A stretch of 64,000 nucleotides of DNA from Syntrophobacterales bacterium (GCA_026417655.1 JAOACS010000021.1:124001-188000); one strand, 5' to 3'; shown: positions 27,293-37,919, counted from the stretch's first letter. Made by a program: numbers and translations. The notes: a model not told the origin generated them from the sequence alone.

Positions 27293-27354
27293 ATATAAGC
27301 AGGTTGTATTTGGGAATAGCCTGCTCGAAAAAAGGAAGGAGGAGGTTTTAAACT

Positions 27355-29178
27355 TTGAATCCGTTTTACAAGAATCTCGCTCTATGGTTAACTATAACAT
27401 TAATGGTAGTATTTTTATTTAACGTGTTCAACAAACCCCATCACAGCGAATTTGAAATATCCTACAGTGCTTTTCTTGATGCTGTAGAAAAGGGTCGAGT
27501 GGTACACGTCACAATTCAGGGAAACAACGTTTCTGGAGCGCTCATCGATGGTAAACCCTTTAAGACCTATGCTCCCGAGGATTCAGGGCTCATTGCTACC
27601 CTGAGAAAGCACTCTGTCGAAATTTCTGCTAAACCCAAAGAGGATTCCCCCTGGTATATGACGATACTTGTTAGCTGGCTTCCCATGATTATTCTCATCG
27701 GCGTATGGATCTTCTTTATGCGCCAAATGCAGGCAGGTGGTGGAAAGGCGATGAGTTTTGGGAGAAGCCGAGCCAGAATCATACAAGAAGGTATGACGAA
27801 GGTAACCTTCGATGATGTCGCCGGTGTAGACGAAGCCAAACAGGAACTTCAGGAAATCGTAGAGTTTCTGAAGGATCCTAAGAAGTTTACTCGGCTTGGA
27901 GGAAGAATCCCTAAGGGGGTACTCCTTGTAGGATCCCCTGGCACAGGAAAAACTCTCCTTGCCAGAGCGATTGCAGGGGAAGCAGGTGTCCCGTTTTTAA
28001 GTATCAGCGGCTCAGATTTTGTTGAAATGTTCGTAGGGGTCGGCGCAGCGAGAGTAAGGGATCTCTTTTACCAAGGTAAAAAACATGCTCCCTGTATAAT
28101 CTTCATCGATGAGATTGATGCCGTTGGGCGTCAACGCGGAGCGGGGCTTGGAGGAGGTCACGACGAACGTGAACAAACTCTAAACCAACTCTTAGTGGAA
28201 ATGGATGGTTTCGAATCTAACGAGGGTGTTATACTTATCGCGGCAACCAATCGTCCTGACGTTCTTGACCCGGCCCTCCTTAGACCAGGTCGGTTTGACC
28301 GCCAGATTGTCGTTCCTGTGCCAGACATAAATGGTAGAGAAAGTATTCTAAAGGTTCATCTTAGAAATAAACCCCTTGCTCCAGATGTTGATGTTAGAAC
28401 TATTGCCAAAGGGACCCCGGGATTTTCCGGTGCCGATCTGGAAAATCTCGTAAATGAGGCTGCCCTCCTTGCTGCTAGAAAAAACAAGGAAGTTATCGAA
28501 ATGGAGGATTTTGAAGAAGCAAAAGACAAGGTGCTTATGGGGTTGGAGCGTAAAAGTATAGTTCTTAGCGAAGAGGAGAGGAAAACTACAGCCTATCATG
28601 AAGCAGGGCATGCTCTCATAGCGAGATTGCTTCCAGAAACCGATCCACTTCATAAAGTTACTATAATTCCCCGTGGTAGAGCCCTTGGACTAACGCAGCA
28701 ACTTCCTGAGACCGATCGGCATACCTATTCCAAGGAGTATCTCATAAACAGCATCTGTATCTTAATGGGAGGAAGAATCGCTGAGGAGATTGTTCTAAAC
28801 AAACAAACCACGGGTGCTGCAAACGATATAGAACGGGCTACATCAATAGCTCGTAGAATGGTATGTGAATGGGGAATGAGCGATCGGCTTGGACCACTTA
28901 CCTTTGGAAAGAGGGAAGAACACATCTTTCTCGGAAGAGAAATCGCCCGCCACCAGGACTACAGCGAACAAACCGCCATAGAGATCGATCGTGAGATCAG
29001 ATCTATTGTGGAAAGCTGCTACGAAAGAACAAAGAAACTCCTAGTAGAGCATATGGATATACTCCATGCTATTGCTAAGGAACTTTTAGAAAAAGAGACT
29101 CTTCAAAAAACCGACATTGACAAAATCATTGAATCTATCAAACCGGGCCTTATAAAGAAAGATGTTCCTAGCGAGTAA
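27355..29178 (+). CDS. ftsH: ATP-dependent zinc metalloprotease FtsH
   Basis: FtsH is a membrane-anchored AAA protease that degrades misfolded membrane proteins and unstable regulators. The 607-residue protein has two N-terminal membrane segments (about 9-24 and 103-122). Its AAA module has Walker A GSPGTGKT near 200, Walker [10 protein letters not shown] and the second region of homology [19 protein letters not shown]. The zinc motif is HEAGH near 423. The start is a TTG at 27355 with GGAGGAGG eight bases upstream, so annotators scanning for ATG may misplace it. It is followed by folP after 12 bases. Confidence 0.97.
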   Translation: MNPFYKNLALWLTITLMVVFLFNVFNKPHHSEFEISYSAFLDAVEKGRVVHVTIQGNNVSGALIDGKPFKTYAPEDSGLIATLRKHSVEISAKPKEDSPWYMTILVSWLPMIILIGVWIFFMRQMQAGGGKAMSFGRSRARIIQEGMTKVTFDDVAGVDEAKQELQEIVEFLKDPKKFTRLGGRIPKGVLLVGSPGTGKTLLARAIAGEAGVPFLSISGSDFVEMFVGVGAARVRDLFYQGKKHAPCIIFIDEIDAVGRQRGAGLGGGHDEREQTLNQLLVEMDGFESNEGVILIAATNRPDVLDPALLRPGRFDRQIVVPVPDINGRESILKVHLRNKPLAPDVDVRTIAKGTPGFSGADLENLVNEAALLAARKNKEVIEMEDFEEAKDKVLMGLERKSIVLSEEERKTTAYHEAGHALIARLLPETDPLHKVTIIPRGRALGLTQQLPETDRHTYSKEYLINSICILMGGRIAEEIVLNKQTTGAANDIERATSIARRMVCEWGMSDRLGPLTFGKREEHIFLGREIARHQDYSEQTAIEIDREIRSIVESCYERTKKLLVEHMDILHAIAKELLEKETLQKTDIDKIIESIKPGLIKKDVPSE

Positions 29179-29190
29179 TGGAGACACGGT

Positions 29191-30069
29191 ATGCTTAGCC
29201 CTATCTCTGATAGAAGACCCTTTAGACTTGAGCTTCCCCGGGGAAGAACACTAGTTCTTGGAGACCGGACATACATTATGGGCGTAATAAACGTTACACC
29301 AGACTCCTTCTCGGATGGGGGCAAGTTTTACGAGACTGAAAAAGCCGTAGAAAGAGCAAAGGAACTTATCGAGGCAGGGGCTGATATCATAGACATAGGG
29401 GGCGAATCAACCCGTCCTTTCTCAGATCCTATCCCATTGGAGGAAGAACTCTCCCGCACCATCCCCGTTATTGAGAAAATACGACTCCTCTCGGATATTC
29501 CCATCTCGATCGATACAACAAAGGCCGAAGTTGCTAGAAAAGCGATAGAGGCAGGAGCAGATATTATTAACGATGTTAGCTCATTACGATTCGATCCAGA
29601 AATGGTTAAAGTTGCGGCTAACGCGGGGGTTCCTGTCGTTCTCATGCACATGCTCGGAACTCCTAAGACCATGCAGGAGAACCCTCACTACGAGTGTCTC
29701 TTTGGTGAGATCATCTCTTTTCTCCAAGAGCGTATTCAGTATGCTGTAAGTAACGGTATTAGACGAGAACAGATTATTATTGACCCAGGAATAGGCTTTG
29801 GGAAAACCGTAACCCATAATTTACGACTCATAAGAGACTTGAATCTATTAAGTCTTCTAGAAAGACCTATCCTTTTGGGGCTTTCTAGAAAACGGTTTAT
29901 TGGAACCGTATTGAATCGACCTATAGAGGAGAGGGAATTAGGGACCGCCGTGGCTAATACGGTGGGAATAATGGCAGGGGCTCACATTCTTCGGGTTCAC
30001 GATGTGGCCTTTCAAATCGACGCAATCCGCATGGCCGATGCGATTAGAAGAGGAGATTTTTCCAGTTAG
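29191..30069 (+). CDS. folP: Dihydropteroate synthase
   Basis: FolP joins 4-aminobenzoate to the pterin diphosphate in folate synthesis. The 292-residue protein has the two family signatures: IMGVINVTPDSFSDGG (residues 30-45) and GADIIDIGGESTRP near 63-76. ATG 29191 is used; the preceding ribosome site is weak. Placement after ftsH and before glmM is the classic bacterial gene order. Confidence 0.96.
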   Translation: MLSPISDRRPFRLELPRGRTLVLGDRTYIMGVINVTPDSFSDGGKFYETEKAVERAKELIEAGADIIDIGGESTRPFSDPIPLEEELSRTIPVIEKIRLLSDIPISIDTTKAEVARKAIEAGADIINDVSSLRFDPEMVKVAANAGVPVVLMHMLGTPKTMQENPHYECLFGEIISFLQERIQYAVSNGIRREQIIIDPGIGFGKTVTHNLRLIRDLNLLSLLERPILLGLSRKRFIGTVLNRPIEERELGTAVANTVGIMAGAHILRVHDVAFQIDAIRMADAIRRGDFSS

Positions 30070-30107
30070 CTTATGAGTCATTCCAGTAGAAGAGATGAGG
30101 GGTGGCT

Positions 30108-31457
30108 ATGGGAATTCTATTTGGAACCGACGGAATAAGGGGGGTTGCCAACACCTATCCTATCACTGCAGAAGTTGCAATGAAGGTTGGGTCTGCGGTA
30201 GCATCGGTTTTACGCAGTAATACCCATAGACCTAAGATCCTTATCGGAAAGGACACCAGGCTGTCAGGTTATATGCTAGAATATGCCATGACTTCTGGAA
30301 TATGCGCTATGGGTGTAGATGTTTTTCTGGTCGGACCCCTCCCAACGCCAGGTATCGCCTTTATAACCAGGGACATGAGAGCCGATGCTGGGATCGTTAT
30401 ATCGGCCTCCCATAATCCCTACGAATACAATGGCATAAAGATCTTTGCTAGAGACGGATATAAACTTCCCGATGAAATAGAACTAAAACTTGAAGAAATT
30501 GTCTTTAACTTTAACGAAATATCCCTTGCCCCATGCGATCGCATAGGAAGGGCAAGACGTATCGAAGATGTTCAGGGACGGTACATAGTTTTTCTTAAAC
30601 ATACCTTCCCACCAGACTTGAGCCTTGAAGGTCTCAAACTAGTTGTGGATTGCGCTCACGGAGCAGCCTATAAGGTCGCTCCCCTTGTTTTCCAAGAACT
30701 CGGAGCGGATGTAATCGCCACAGGAATCCAGCCCGATGGAAGGAACATAAATGATCGATGCGGAGCGCTCTATCCAGAATGTATAGCTCAATTAGTGAGA
30801 AAATATGGGGCCCATGCAGGTATTGCCTTCGATGGAGATGCCGACAGGGTTATAATGGCCGATGAGAAAGGAAATGTTCTAGATGGCGACACACTTATGG
30901 CTATATGCGCTGAACATATGCTCCGTGAGGATAGACTCCCGGGGCGAACGGTAGTTGCTACCGTTATGAGTAATCTTGGACTGGAAAAAACCCTGGAATC
31001 CATGAATGCTCGACTGATAAGAACACCAGTGGGAGATCGTTATGTTGTAGAAGAGATGAAAAAACATGGTTATAAGCTTGGAGGGGAACAATCTGGCCAT
31101 ATTGTCTTCCTAGATCACAACACAACAGGTGATGGGATTATATCGGCTCTCCAAGTCCTTGCCATTATGTTAAAAAGGGAGAGACCCCTTTCGGAACTTT
31201 CCCTCATTATGGAAAAGTATCCCCAAAAACTCGTAAATATTCCCTTACCCGATGGGAAGAAGTTTTGGGACATTCCTGGAATGAAAGAATATATAATTGG
31301 TATAGAGAAAAGGCTTGGAAAGGAAGGGCGAATCTTAGTAAGACCTTCGGGCACAGAACCGGTTGTGAGAGTTATGGTTGAGGCTCTAAAAGAAGAACTC
31401 ATTGAGGATACGATTGAAGAAGCAGTAAGTTTTATAAAGAAACACTTCTCCCCTTAA
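30108..31457 (+). CDS. glmM: Phosphoglucosamine mutase
   Basis: GlmM converts glucosamine-6-phosphate to the 1-phosphate, feeding UDP-GlcNAc for peptidoglycan and lipopolysaccharide. The 449-residue enzyme starts MGILFGTDGIRG, has active serine Ser101 in SASHNPYEYNG, and has the metal-binding DGDADR near residue 240. ATG 30108 is chosen, seven bases after GAGGGG; the GTG at 30102 has its ribosome site too close. Confidence 0.97.
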   Translation: MGILFGTDGIRGVANTYPITAEVAMKVGSAVASVLRSNTHRPKILIGKDTRLSGYMLEYAMTSGICAMGVDVFLVGPLPTPGIAFITRDMRADAGIVISASHNPYEYNGIKIFARDGYKLPDEIELKLEEIVFNFNEISLAPCDRIGRARRIEDVQGRYIVFLKHTFPPDLSLEGLKLVVDCAHGAAYKVAPLVFQELGADVIATGIQPDGRNINDRCGALYPECIAQLVRKYGAHAGIAFDGDADRVIMADEKGNVLDGDTLMAICAEHMLREDRLPGRTVVATVMSNLGLEKTLESMNARLIRTPVGDRYVVEEMKKHGYKLGGEQSGHIVFLDHNTTGDGIISALQVLAIMLKRERPLSELSLIMEKYPQKLVNIPLPDGKKFWDIPGMKEYIIGIEKRLGKEGRILVRPSGTEPVVRVMVEALKEELIEDTIEEAVSFIKKHFSP

Positions 31458-31473
31458 GAAGGTATCTTAAGCT

Positions 31474-32289
31474 ATGGCTCAAGCAAAGAAAACAAAAGTT
31501 AAGTCCTTGGAAAGTCGTTCCCTACTTCTTGCTGTTGATATTGGGAATACCCAAACTGTGCTTGGTCTTTTTAGGGAAGATTCCCTTCTTTACGAATGGA
31601 GACTCAGAACAGCCGTTGATGCTACAGAAGATGAGTGGGGGGTTTTCATCTACGAATTATTTAAAATGGAACAGATAGAATTCGATGTCGTAAGGGACTG
31701 TATTATTTCCTGTGTAGTCCCCCCTGCGCTCCACTCTATGGAGCGATTCTGTGAAAAATACCTTAAGGTAAAACCTCTTATAGTAGGGCCGGGCATAAAG
31801 ACAGGAATGCCCATTCTTTATGACAATCCCAAAGAGGTGGGGGCAGATCGAATTGTAAATGCCGTTGCAGCCTACGAAGAAACCAGGGATGCAACGATAG
31901 TTATAGATTTTGGAACAGCTACGACCTTCGATTATGTGTCGGACAAGGGAGAATACCTTGGGGGCGCCATATGCCCAGGTGTAATGATCTCCTGCGAAGC
32001 CCTCTTCCAAAAGGCTTCTAAGCTTCCCAGACCACAAATCTTTGTCCGTCCTAAGTCCGTTATTGGGAAAAATACGATCGATTCTATGAATGCAGGGATT
32101 ATCTTTGGATATGCAGGCCTTGTAGAAGGGATTGTAAAGCGGTTTGAAAAAGAGGCTGGACGGGCTCTTAGGACTATAGCTACGGGGGGGCTCGCAACAA
32201 TTATAGCACCCGTCTGTCCCGCCATACAATCGGTTGATCCCCATCTTACTCTAAAGGGGCTAAAGATCCTTTTCGAGAGAAATCAATGA
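31474..32289 (+). CDS. coaX: Type III pantothenate kinase
   Basis: CoaX phosphorylates pantothenate in the first step of coenzyme A synthesis. The 271-residue protein carries the ASKHA phosphate-1 motif LAVDIGNTQTVLGLF (near 20-34), the DFGTATTFD motif, GADRIVNAVAA, and a C-terminal ATGGLA. It overlaps ldcA by four bases (ATGA). Confidence 0.93.
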   Translation: MAQAKKTKVKSLESRSLLLAVDIGNTQTVLGLFREDSLLYEWRLRTAVDATEDEWGVFIYELFKMEQIEFDVVRDCIISCVVPPALHSMERFCEKYLKVKPLIVGPGIKTGMPILYDNPKEVGADRIVNAVAAYEETRDATIVIDFGTATTFDYVSDKGEYLGGAICPGVMISCEALFQKASKLPRPQIFVRPKSVIGKNTIDSMNAGIIFGYAGLVEGIVKRFEKEAGRALRTIATGGLATIIAPVCPAIQSVDPHLTLKGLKILFERNQ

Positions 32290-33212
32290 AGGTGGGAAAG
32301 GGATCCCTTCTTCCTTCTGGGTTTCCTAAAATACTCCCTGGAGCCACCATTGCCCTCGTTGCTCCAGCTGGAGTCTTTGACCAAGAAACCCTTGAAGCGG
32401 CCAAAAACAGAATACTCTCGGTGGGCTATAATATTTTGCACTCTGAAAAGATATGGCTTCGCCGGGGAGATGTATGCGGAGACGAATGGGAACGGGCAAG
32501 CGATATTATCCAATTTATGAACTCTTTATCAGTCGATGCTATATGGTGCATAAGAGGTGGATACGGAAGCAGTCAAATCCTTTCTCGGCTTCCCCGACTC
32601 CCGTGGCATAAAAAGCCTATTATAGGCTATAGTGACATATCGTTTCTCCACTTCTTCATCCACTCCCATCTAAGGGCTCTTACCTTTCACTGTCCAAACT
32701 TCATAGAACTGGCCAATATGGATTCAGAACATCTAAATAGGATATTCCAAATCCTCCAAGATCCCCAATCCTTCCTATGGACCTTCCAGTCCTCACAGGT
32801 CCTACGTCCAGGTGTAATCTCCGGTAGATTGATAGGTGGAAACCTTACATGCCTTATACACCTATTAGGGACATCCCACTTTTCTAAAAAAGCTTTTAGA
32901 GGAGCTATCCTTTTTGTTGAGGACATTAATGAAAGACCCTACAGAATAGACAGAATGTTTAATCACCTGCGGGATGCTGGAATACTTCATGAAATCGGAG
33001 CTCTAATTCTTGGACATTTTGTAAACTGCGGATCTGACTATGGAGAGATTAGAAATAGAATCCTTAGGATCTGTAGTCCCTTTAATTTTCCAATAGTTGA
33101 GGGCTTCCCCGTGGGACACACAAACTCTCAGCTCTGTATCCCAATGGGATTACAGGCCCTTATTGACACCTCTGAAGGGATTCTACTTCTGAGAACGGAT
33201 TCCCACGACTGA
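32286..33212 (+). CDS. ldcA: LD-carboxypeptidase (S66 family)
   Basis: This family removes the terminal D-Ala of the tetrapeptide during peptidoglycan recycling. Of 308 residues, the S66 nucleophile serine is in IRGGYGSSQILSRL (near residue 100). The catalytic glutamate and histidine are in FVEDINERPY (near 218) and GFPVGHTNSQ (near 280). The ATG lies inside the coaX end (ATGA), so translation is coupled. A perfect inverted repeat encloses its stop codon. Confidence 0.9.
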   Translation: MKVGKGSLLPSGFPKILPGATIALVAPAGVFDQETLEAAKNRILSVGYNILHSEKIWLRRGDVCGDEWERASDIIQFMNSLSVDAIWCIRGGYGSSQILSRLPRLPWHKKPIIGYSDISFLHFFIHSHLRALTFHCPNFIELANMDSEHLNRIFQILQDPQSFLWTFQSSQVLRPGVISGRLIGGNLTCLIHLLGTSHFSKKAFRGAILFVEDINERPYRIDRMFNHLRDAGILHEIGALILGHFVNCGSDYGEIRNRILRICSPFNFPIVEGFPVGHTNSQLCIPMGLQALIDTSEGILLLRTDSHD

Positions 33213-33223
33213 GAATCCGTTCT
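33192..33223. terminator. Inverted repeat enclosing the ldcA stop codon
   Basis: AGAACGGATTC (33192-33202) pairs perfectly with GAATCCGTTCT (33213-33223); the ldcA stop TGA lies in the ten-base loop. No U run follows on either strand, so it may be a bidirectional terminator of weaker type or a transcript-stabilising stem. Confidence 0.5.
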
Positions 33224-33233
33224 GTTGAGGACA

Positions 33234-33425
33234 TTACTTCAATCCGGCAAACAAGGGATCCTGTTTGCAATCTCCTGTTTTCTCCTTGAGCTCGCAAAGG
33301 GGGCAAAACTTCCCATACTCCGGTTTAGACTGGCGAGATGTTACATTCTCTCCCTTAGGATAGTCGGGACAATTTGCACACCAGTGCCAAGTGTCGGATC
33401 CCTCTTTTCTTTTGTAAACCGGCAT
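33234..33425 (-). CDS. Small zinc-binding-like protein
   Basis: The 63-residue protein has CANCPDYP (Cys near 16 and 19) and CPLC (near 41 and 44), giving a four-Cys zinc pattern, plus a later Cys. A strong GGAGG six bases before ATG 33425 supports it being real, and its codon usage fits the neighbours. The opposite-strand frame over the same bases is a shadow. No function is known to me. Confidence 0.75.
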   Translation of the reverse strand: MPVYKRKEGSDTWHWCANCPDYPKGENVTSRQSKPEYGKFCPLCELKEKTGDCKQDPLFAGLK

Positions 33426-33528
33426 AACAATACCTCCTGCTAAGAATCCACATTAAAACCCTCTTCACTACCTTTGTAAATTTAGCAATTATAAAATCCC
33501 TGGACAACCTTTTAACTAGGCAAAAATC

Positions 33529-34062
33529 TTAGAATTCCACACCCTTTTGGGCTTTTATGTTCCTTTCCTTCAAATGGTGCTTAATTAATCTCATCTCAGT
33601 TACCAAATCGGCAGCCTCTATAAGAATCTGAGGCGCATACCTCCCAGTAAGAATTACATGCATACCTTCTGGACGAGCCCTGAGGGTTTTTAGAACTTCC
33701 TCAACATCCAAAAATCCCCGGTGAAAGGCATAATTAATCTCATCAAGCACAACCATATCGTAATAATCTTCCAATATAGCCTCCCTAGCCCTTCTCCACC
33801 CCTCCCCCACGAGCTCTACGTCCTTAGAAAGATCCTCCCTTTTTTTGGTAAATCCAGCACCATATCGAACAACTTCAACCGAAGGAAGCAAGGAAAGGGC
33901 CTTCAATTCACCGGGATGCCATCTTCCTTTTATGAATTGAAAAATTCCTATCCTCATCCCATGTCCTGCCGCACGTAGAACCATTCCCAAGGCAGCACTG
34001 GTTTTTCCCTTGCCTTCACCGGTAAATACGATAATAAGTCCCCTGTGTTCTTCTCTCGACAT
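33529..34062 (-). CDS. cobO: Cob(I)yrinic acid a,c-diamide adenosyltransferase
   Basis: CobO (BtuR, CobA in other names) transfers the adenosyl group of ATP to cobalt in corrinoids. The P-loop GEGKGKTSAALG is near residue 15, followed by FQFIKGRW and DEINYAFHRGFLD. The 177-residue length is normal. ATG 34062 has GAAGGG upstream; the earlier TTG at 34086 lacks one. Adenosylcobalamin could support the B12-type radical-SAM protein only indirectly. It is divergent from the M32 gene by 116 bases. Confidence 0.92.
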   Translation of the reverse strand: MSREEHRGLIIVFTGEGKGKTSAALGMVLRAAGHGMRIGIFQFIKGRWHPGELKALSLLPSVEVVRYGAGFTKKREDLSKDVELVGEGWRRAREAILEDYYDMVVLDEINYAFHRGFLDVEEVLKTLRARPEGMHVILTGRYAPQILIEAADLVTEMRLIKHHLKERNIKAQKGVEF

Positions 34063-34178
34063 TTTATTCCCTTCGAGCAGTTTCAAATTTTGAAGGAGGG
34101 GCGAGCTTTCATCGGTGAGAGATTAAATCTTTAGAGGCCAAAATTCAATTAAAATTAGGAAAATAAGGAGCCAATATT

Positions 34179-35690
34179 ATGAAGCCCCACGAAGCTTACC
34201 AAAGGCTTGTAAGGTGGAGTAAGGAGATTACAACCATTGAAAATATTATTGGACTCTTAAGGTGGGACCAGAGTTGTTACATGCCCCCTAAGGGATACAA
34301 ACATAGGGCTGAACAGATCAGTTTTTTGACGATGGAGAAACACCAACGGCTGAGGGACGATCGCATTGAAGAATGGCTGGAGAAGGCAGAAGAGGCCTTT
34401 CATGGCGATGACCCCCACAGTCCTGAAAGGGCGAATATAAGAGAGTGGAGAAGATGGTTCCTAAAGGCAAGAAAAGTTCCTCTAGAGATTGCTAAAGAGA
34501 TTGCTAGAGTAACCTCCGAAGCCAACCATATCTGGGAAAAGGCAAGGAAAGAAAATAATTGGAAGCTCTTCGAACCATATCTCGAACAAATCTTTTCCCT
34601 TAAAACTGAAGAGGCAGAGGCTTTAGGTTATAGGGAGGATCCCTACGATCCGCTTCTTGATGAGTTTGAACCAGACTTTTCATCAAAAGACTTTGATGGT
34701 ATATTGAAAATACTTCTTCCAACCTTAAAGGAACTTTTGGAAAGGATACTTGAAAATCCAGTAAAAATCGACTCATCATGCCTATACCGCCATTTCCCCA
34801 TTCCTCTTCAGGAAAGATTCGGTCTCCTTGTCGCCAAAAAACTTGGTTATGACTTCGATGCTGGACGGCTCGACATTACTACCCATCCTTTTACCGTATC
34901 AATTAGCCCCGAGGATGTGAGAGTCACAACCAGGTATAGGGAGGATGATTTTTCTCTTTCTTTTTTCGCAGTTGTTCACGAAGTTGGGCACGCCCTATAT
35001 GATCAAGGATTGACAAAGGATTACTGGGGTACCCCAGCTGGTATGGCTGTGTCTTTGGGTATCCACGAGTCCCAATCAAGATTTTGGGAGAATATGGTGG
35101 CAAAATCTTACGCCTTTTGGAAGTTCTGGTATCCATCCCTTCTCCAATACTTTCCAATTCTTACAGATGTACCTCTAGAGACATTTTGGAAGGCCCTAAA
35201 TCGGGTTCAACCCTCCCTTGTGCGGATCCAAGCGGACGAACTTACCTACCCCTTTCACATAGCCATCCGTTACGAAATCGAACGCTACGCTCTTAAGAAA
35301 GATCTCAAGGTCTCAGATATTCCCAACTACTGGAGCGAAAAGATGGAATACTACCTGGGTCTTAAACCATCATCCTTTGTCGAAGGCCCCCTCCAGGATA
35401 TCCACTGGAGCGTAGGACTCATAGGGTATTTTCCCACATACCTTCTTGGTAATATCTATGCAGCCCAGTTCCTATCAAGGATGCAAAGGGACCTTGGGGG
35501 AGATATTGATAAATTTATTGAAACGGGTCTTTTTGGGATTATTCTTGGGTGGCTTAGAGAACATATCCACCAGAAGGGAAGCCGCTTCCTTCCAAAGGAA
35601 CTCTTGGAAGATGTAACAAAGTCACCTCCCGATCCTTCATTTTTTGTAAAATACCTTAAGGATCGCCTAGGCAGTATCTACAATCTCTAG
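34179..35690 (+). CDS. Carboxypeptidase M32 (Taq type)
   Basis: This metallocarboxypeptidase trims residues from peptide C-termini. The 503-residue protein has the zinc motif HEVGH at 267-271, after FFAVV, and a glutamate ligand downstream in IHESQSRFWE. It also has the family-specific RVTTRYREDDF near 245 and the DELTYPFHIAIRYEIE segment. The length is typical. M32 enzymes are common in thermophiles but not restricted to them. Confidence 0.95.
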   Translation: MKPHEAYQRLVRWSKEITTIENIIGLLRWDQSCYMPPKGYKHRAEQISFLTMEKHQRLRDDRIEEWLEKAEEAFHGDDPHSPERANIREWRRWFLKARKVPLEIAKEIARVTSEANHIWEKARKENNWKLFEPYLEQIFSLKTEEAEALGYREDPYDPLLDEFEPDFSSKDFDGILKILLPTLKELLERILENPVKIDSSCLYRHFPIPLQERFGLLVAKKLGYDFDAGRLDITTHPFTVSISPEDVRVTTRYREDDFSLSFFAVVHEVGHALYDQGLTKDYWGTPAGMAVSLGIHESQSRFWENMVAKSYAFWKFWYPSLLQYFPILTDVPLETFWKALNRVQPSLVRIQADELTYPFHIAIRYEIERYALKKDLKVSDIPNYWSEKMEYYLGLKPSSFVEGPLQDIHWSVGLIGYFPTYLLGNIYAAQFLSRMQRDLGGDIDKFIETGLFGIILGWLREHIHQKGSRFLPKELLEDVTKSPPDPSFFVKYLKDRLGSIYNL

Positions 35691-35915
35691 TTTTAAGGAC
35701 AAGGACACAGTGAAGGGGCGATAGGAGGCCTCTTTACTTTGCGTAGCTTGAATCGATTCCCTGATCCTTTCAATAGGATGGCTTCCATTATTTATTCTTT
35801 TTTGAACCTTTTTGAGAAGCTCCTTAATCTTAAGTTCCCCAAAAACCCTTCGATTTTTCAATTCAAATTATTTATCCTTTCCCCGAAAACCGCGTCGTAG
35901 GAGGAGATGAATCCA

Positions 35916-37898
35916 ATGATAATACTTCAAAATATCTCTCGGTGGATTGGCAAAGAAAAACTCTTTGATAATATAACCACTACCATTCGAATAAAGGATA
36001 GAATAGGGCTTGTGGGAAAGAACGGTAGCGGAAAAACCTCTCTTTTCAAGATCATAATTGGGGAGAGTGAACCAGACACTGGTTCTATAAGTTATCCCCG
36101 CTATATCCGTATTGGATACTTACCGCAGGAATGGTCACCCCTTAGAGATGCTCCCCTTATAGACTACGTAAAAAATATCCACGATGAGCTTCATATCGCC
36201 AAAAAACGGCTCGACGAGATCACCACTGCAATGAATAAAGCTTCCTCCCCACAAGAAGCTGAGGAACTAGCCTTCCAGTATGCAGAAGTGGCTGAAAGGC
36301 TTGAGTATCTCGGTGGTTACGATCTCCAGGCTCGAGCTGAAAGAGTGCTAACAGGTCTTGGATTCCCCCCATCTACACATCATCGTCCCCTCAGCACTCT
36401 TAGCGGTGGATGGATTATGCGGGCTGAACTTGCCCGTATTTTACTATCCGATCCAGATCTAATACTCCTTGATGAACCAACCAATCACCTTGATTTGGCT
36501 TCACTACTTTGGTTCGAATCCTTCATAGGAGAATCAAAGGCAGCCTTCGTAATAATTTCTCACGACAGGGAGTTTCTCAACCGAACAGTTAATCGAATAT
36601 GGGAACTCGATGGAGGAACCTTCTACGAATATGTTGGAAACTACGACGATTACGAGCGTCAGCGTGCCGAACGGATCGAACATCTTAAAGCCATGGCAAA
36701 ACATCAAAGGGATCGCATTCGTGAGATAGAAGACTTTATAGCTCGAAACCGAGTTAGAAAAGATAGGGCACGACAGGTCCAGAGTCGATTAAAGATGCTG
36801 GAGAAAATGGAGCTCATAGAGCTTCCAGATGAGGAACCTTCGCCCACCTTTTCCTTTCCCGAACCAGAAAGAGCGCCTAAGAGACTTGTGGAACTCCAAA
36901 ATATCTCAAAGCGTTTTGGCAACACAATTCTATACGAAAATCTTTCTCTCACTATAGAACGGGGCGACAAAGTAGCCTTTGTGGGAATCAATGGCTCCGG
37001 TAAAACAACCCTCCTTAAAATTATCGCTGGTATAATAGAGCCAGATAGTGGCACCCGTTTTATAGCTCCAGGCGTAAAAATCGGTTACTATGCCCAGCAC
37101 CAGCTTGAGCAACTTGACGCCGAACGAACAATCTTTGAAGAAGCTCGATCCGTCTCGGGTGATCTCCCCCAAAGCATCCTAAGGCAAATCCTGGGGGCCT
37201 TTAAATTTAGCGGCGACGAGGTAGAAAAAAAGGTAGGTTGTCTTAGTGGAGGTGAAAAGGCTCGCCTAAGTCTTTGTAAAAAGATCCTGGAACGTCCTAA
37301 TCTCCTCCTTTTGGACGAACCAACAAATCACCTAGACATCGCGTCTCGAGAAGTTCTCGAAAGGGCTCTCAAGGAATACGCTGGAACAATTTGCTTTATA
37401 AGCCATGATCGCCGATTCATAAATGCTCTAAGCACTAAAATTCTTCTCTTTAACGGTGGCCGAATAGAACTCTTTTTGGGAAACTACGATGACCTAGAAA
37501 AGATTTGGCTTCCAAGGCTCATTGATCAGGAAGACCAAAACAAACCTATTCTAACTTCGGCAACAGAAAGCAAGAAGGATCACTCTCATCGGAAAAGACT
37601 TGAAGCCAAGTGGCGTAACGAGCTCTATAGACTAAAAAAACCCCTACTAGAGGAAGTAACCTCTCTAGAGAAAGAAATTGAACATCTGACCACTGAACTA
37701 GATAGGATCCAAGCCCTTCTTTCTCAACCAGAGACTTATAAAAATGGAGGAGAAAAGGCTCGAGAGCTAAAAATAAGCTATCATAATATCCAAGAGAGAG
37801 TTAAAATGCTCACGTCCCTTTGGGAAGAGAGAATGCTTTCCCTAGAGGAACTAGAAAAGCGATTTTGGAAAGAGAGAAAGGGATCCATAGAAAAGTAA
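35916..37898 (+). CDS. ABC-F family ATPase (translation factor type)
   Basis: The duplicated ABC ATPase lacks membrane segments. The first domain's Walker A is GKNGSGKT near 35-42 and its signature LSGGW. The second has GINGSGKT near 345-352 and LSGGEKARL. Both contain Walker B/D-loop DEPTNHLD. Between them is the charged helical linker (about 235-305) that ABC-F proteins insert into the ribosome E site, and a coiled C-terminus follows. Such proteins help stalled ribosomes; the paralog (EttA, Uup, or YbiT-like) is not certain. ATG 35916 is preferred because GGAGGAG is nine bases before it, whereas the ATG at 35907 abuts the site. Confidence 0.93.
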   Translation: MIILQNISRWIGKEKLFDNITTTIRIKDRIGLVGKNGSGKTSLFKIIIGESEPDTGSISYPRYIRIGYLPQEWSPLRDAPLIDYVKNIHDELHIAKKRLDEITTAMNKASSPQEAEELAFQYAEVAERLEYLGGYDLQARAERVLTGLGFPPSTHHRPLSTLSGGWIMRAELARILLSDPDLILLDEPTNHLDLASLLWFESFIGESKAAFVIISHDREFLNRTVNRIWELDGGTFYEYVGNYDDYERQRAERIEHLKAMAKHQRDRIREIEDFIARNRVRKDRARQVQSRLKMLEKMELIELPDEEPSPTFSFPEPERAPKRLVELQNISKRFGNTILYENLSLTIERGDKVAFVGINGSGKTTLLKIIAGIIEPDSGTRFIAPGVKIGYYAQHQLEQLDAERTIFEEARSVSGDLPQSILRQILGAFKFSGDEVEKKVGCLSGGEKARLSLCKKILERPNLLLLDEPTNHLDIASREVLERALKEYAGTICFISHDRRFINALSTKILLFNGGRIELFLGNYDDLEKIWLPRLIDQEDQNKPILTSATESKKDHSHRKRLEAKWRNELYRLKKPLLEEVTSLEKEIEHLTTELDRIQALLSQPETYKNGGEKARELKISYHNIQERVKMLTSLWEERMLSLEELEKRFWKERKGSIEK

Positions 37899-37919
37899 CT
37901 ATAAGTTAGGGAGGAACCC

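Noticed and set aside
35667-35861. 64-codon minus-strand frame after the M32 gene
   Set aside because: It starts with TTG, has no close ribosome site, and overlaps the M32 gene end. A tiny gene is possible but not supported.
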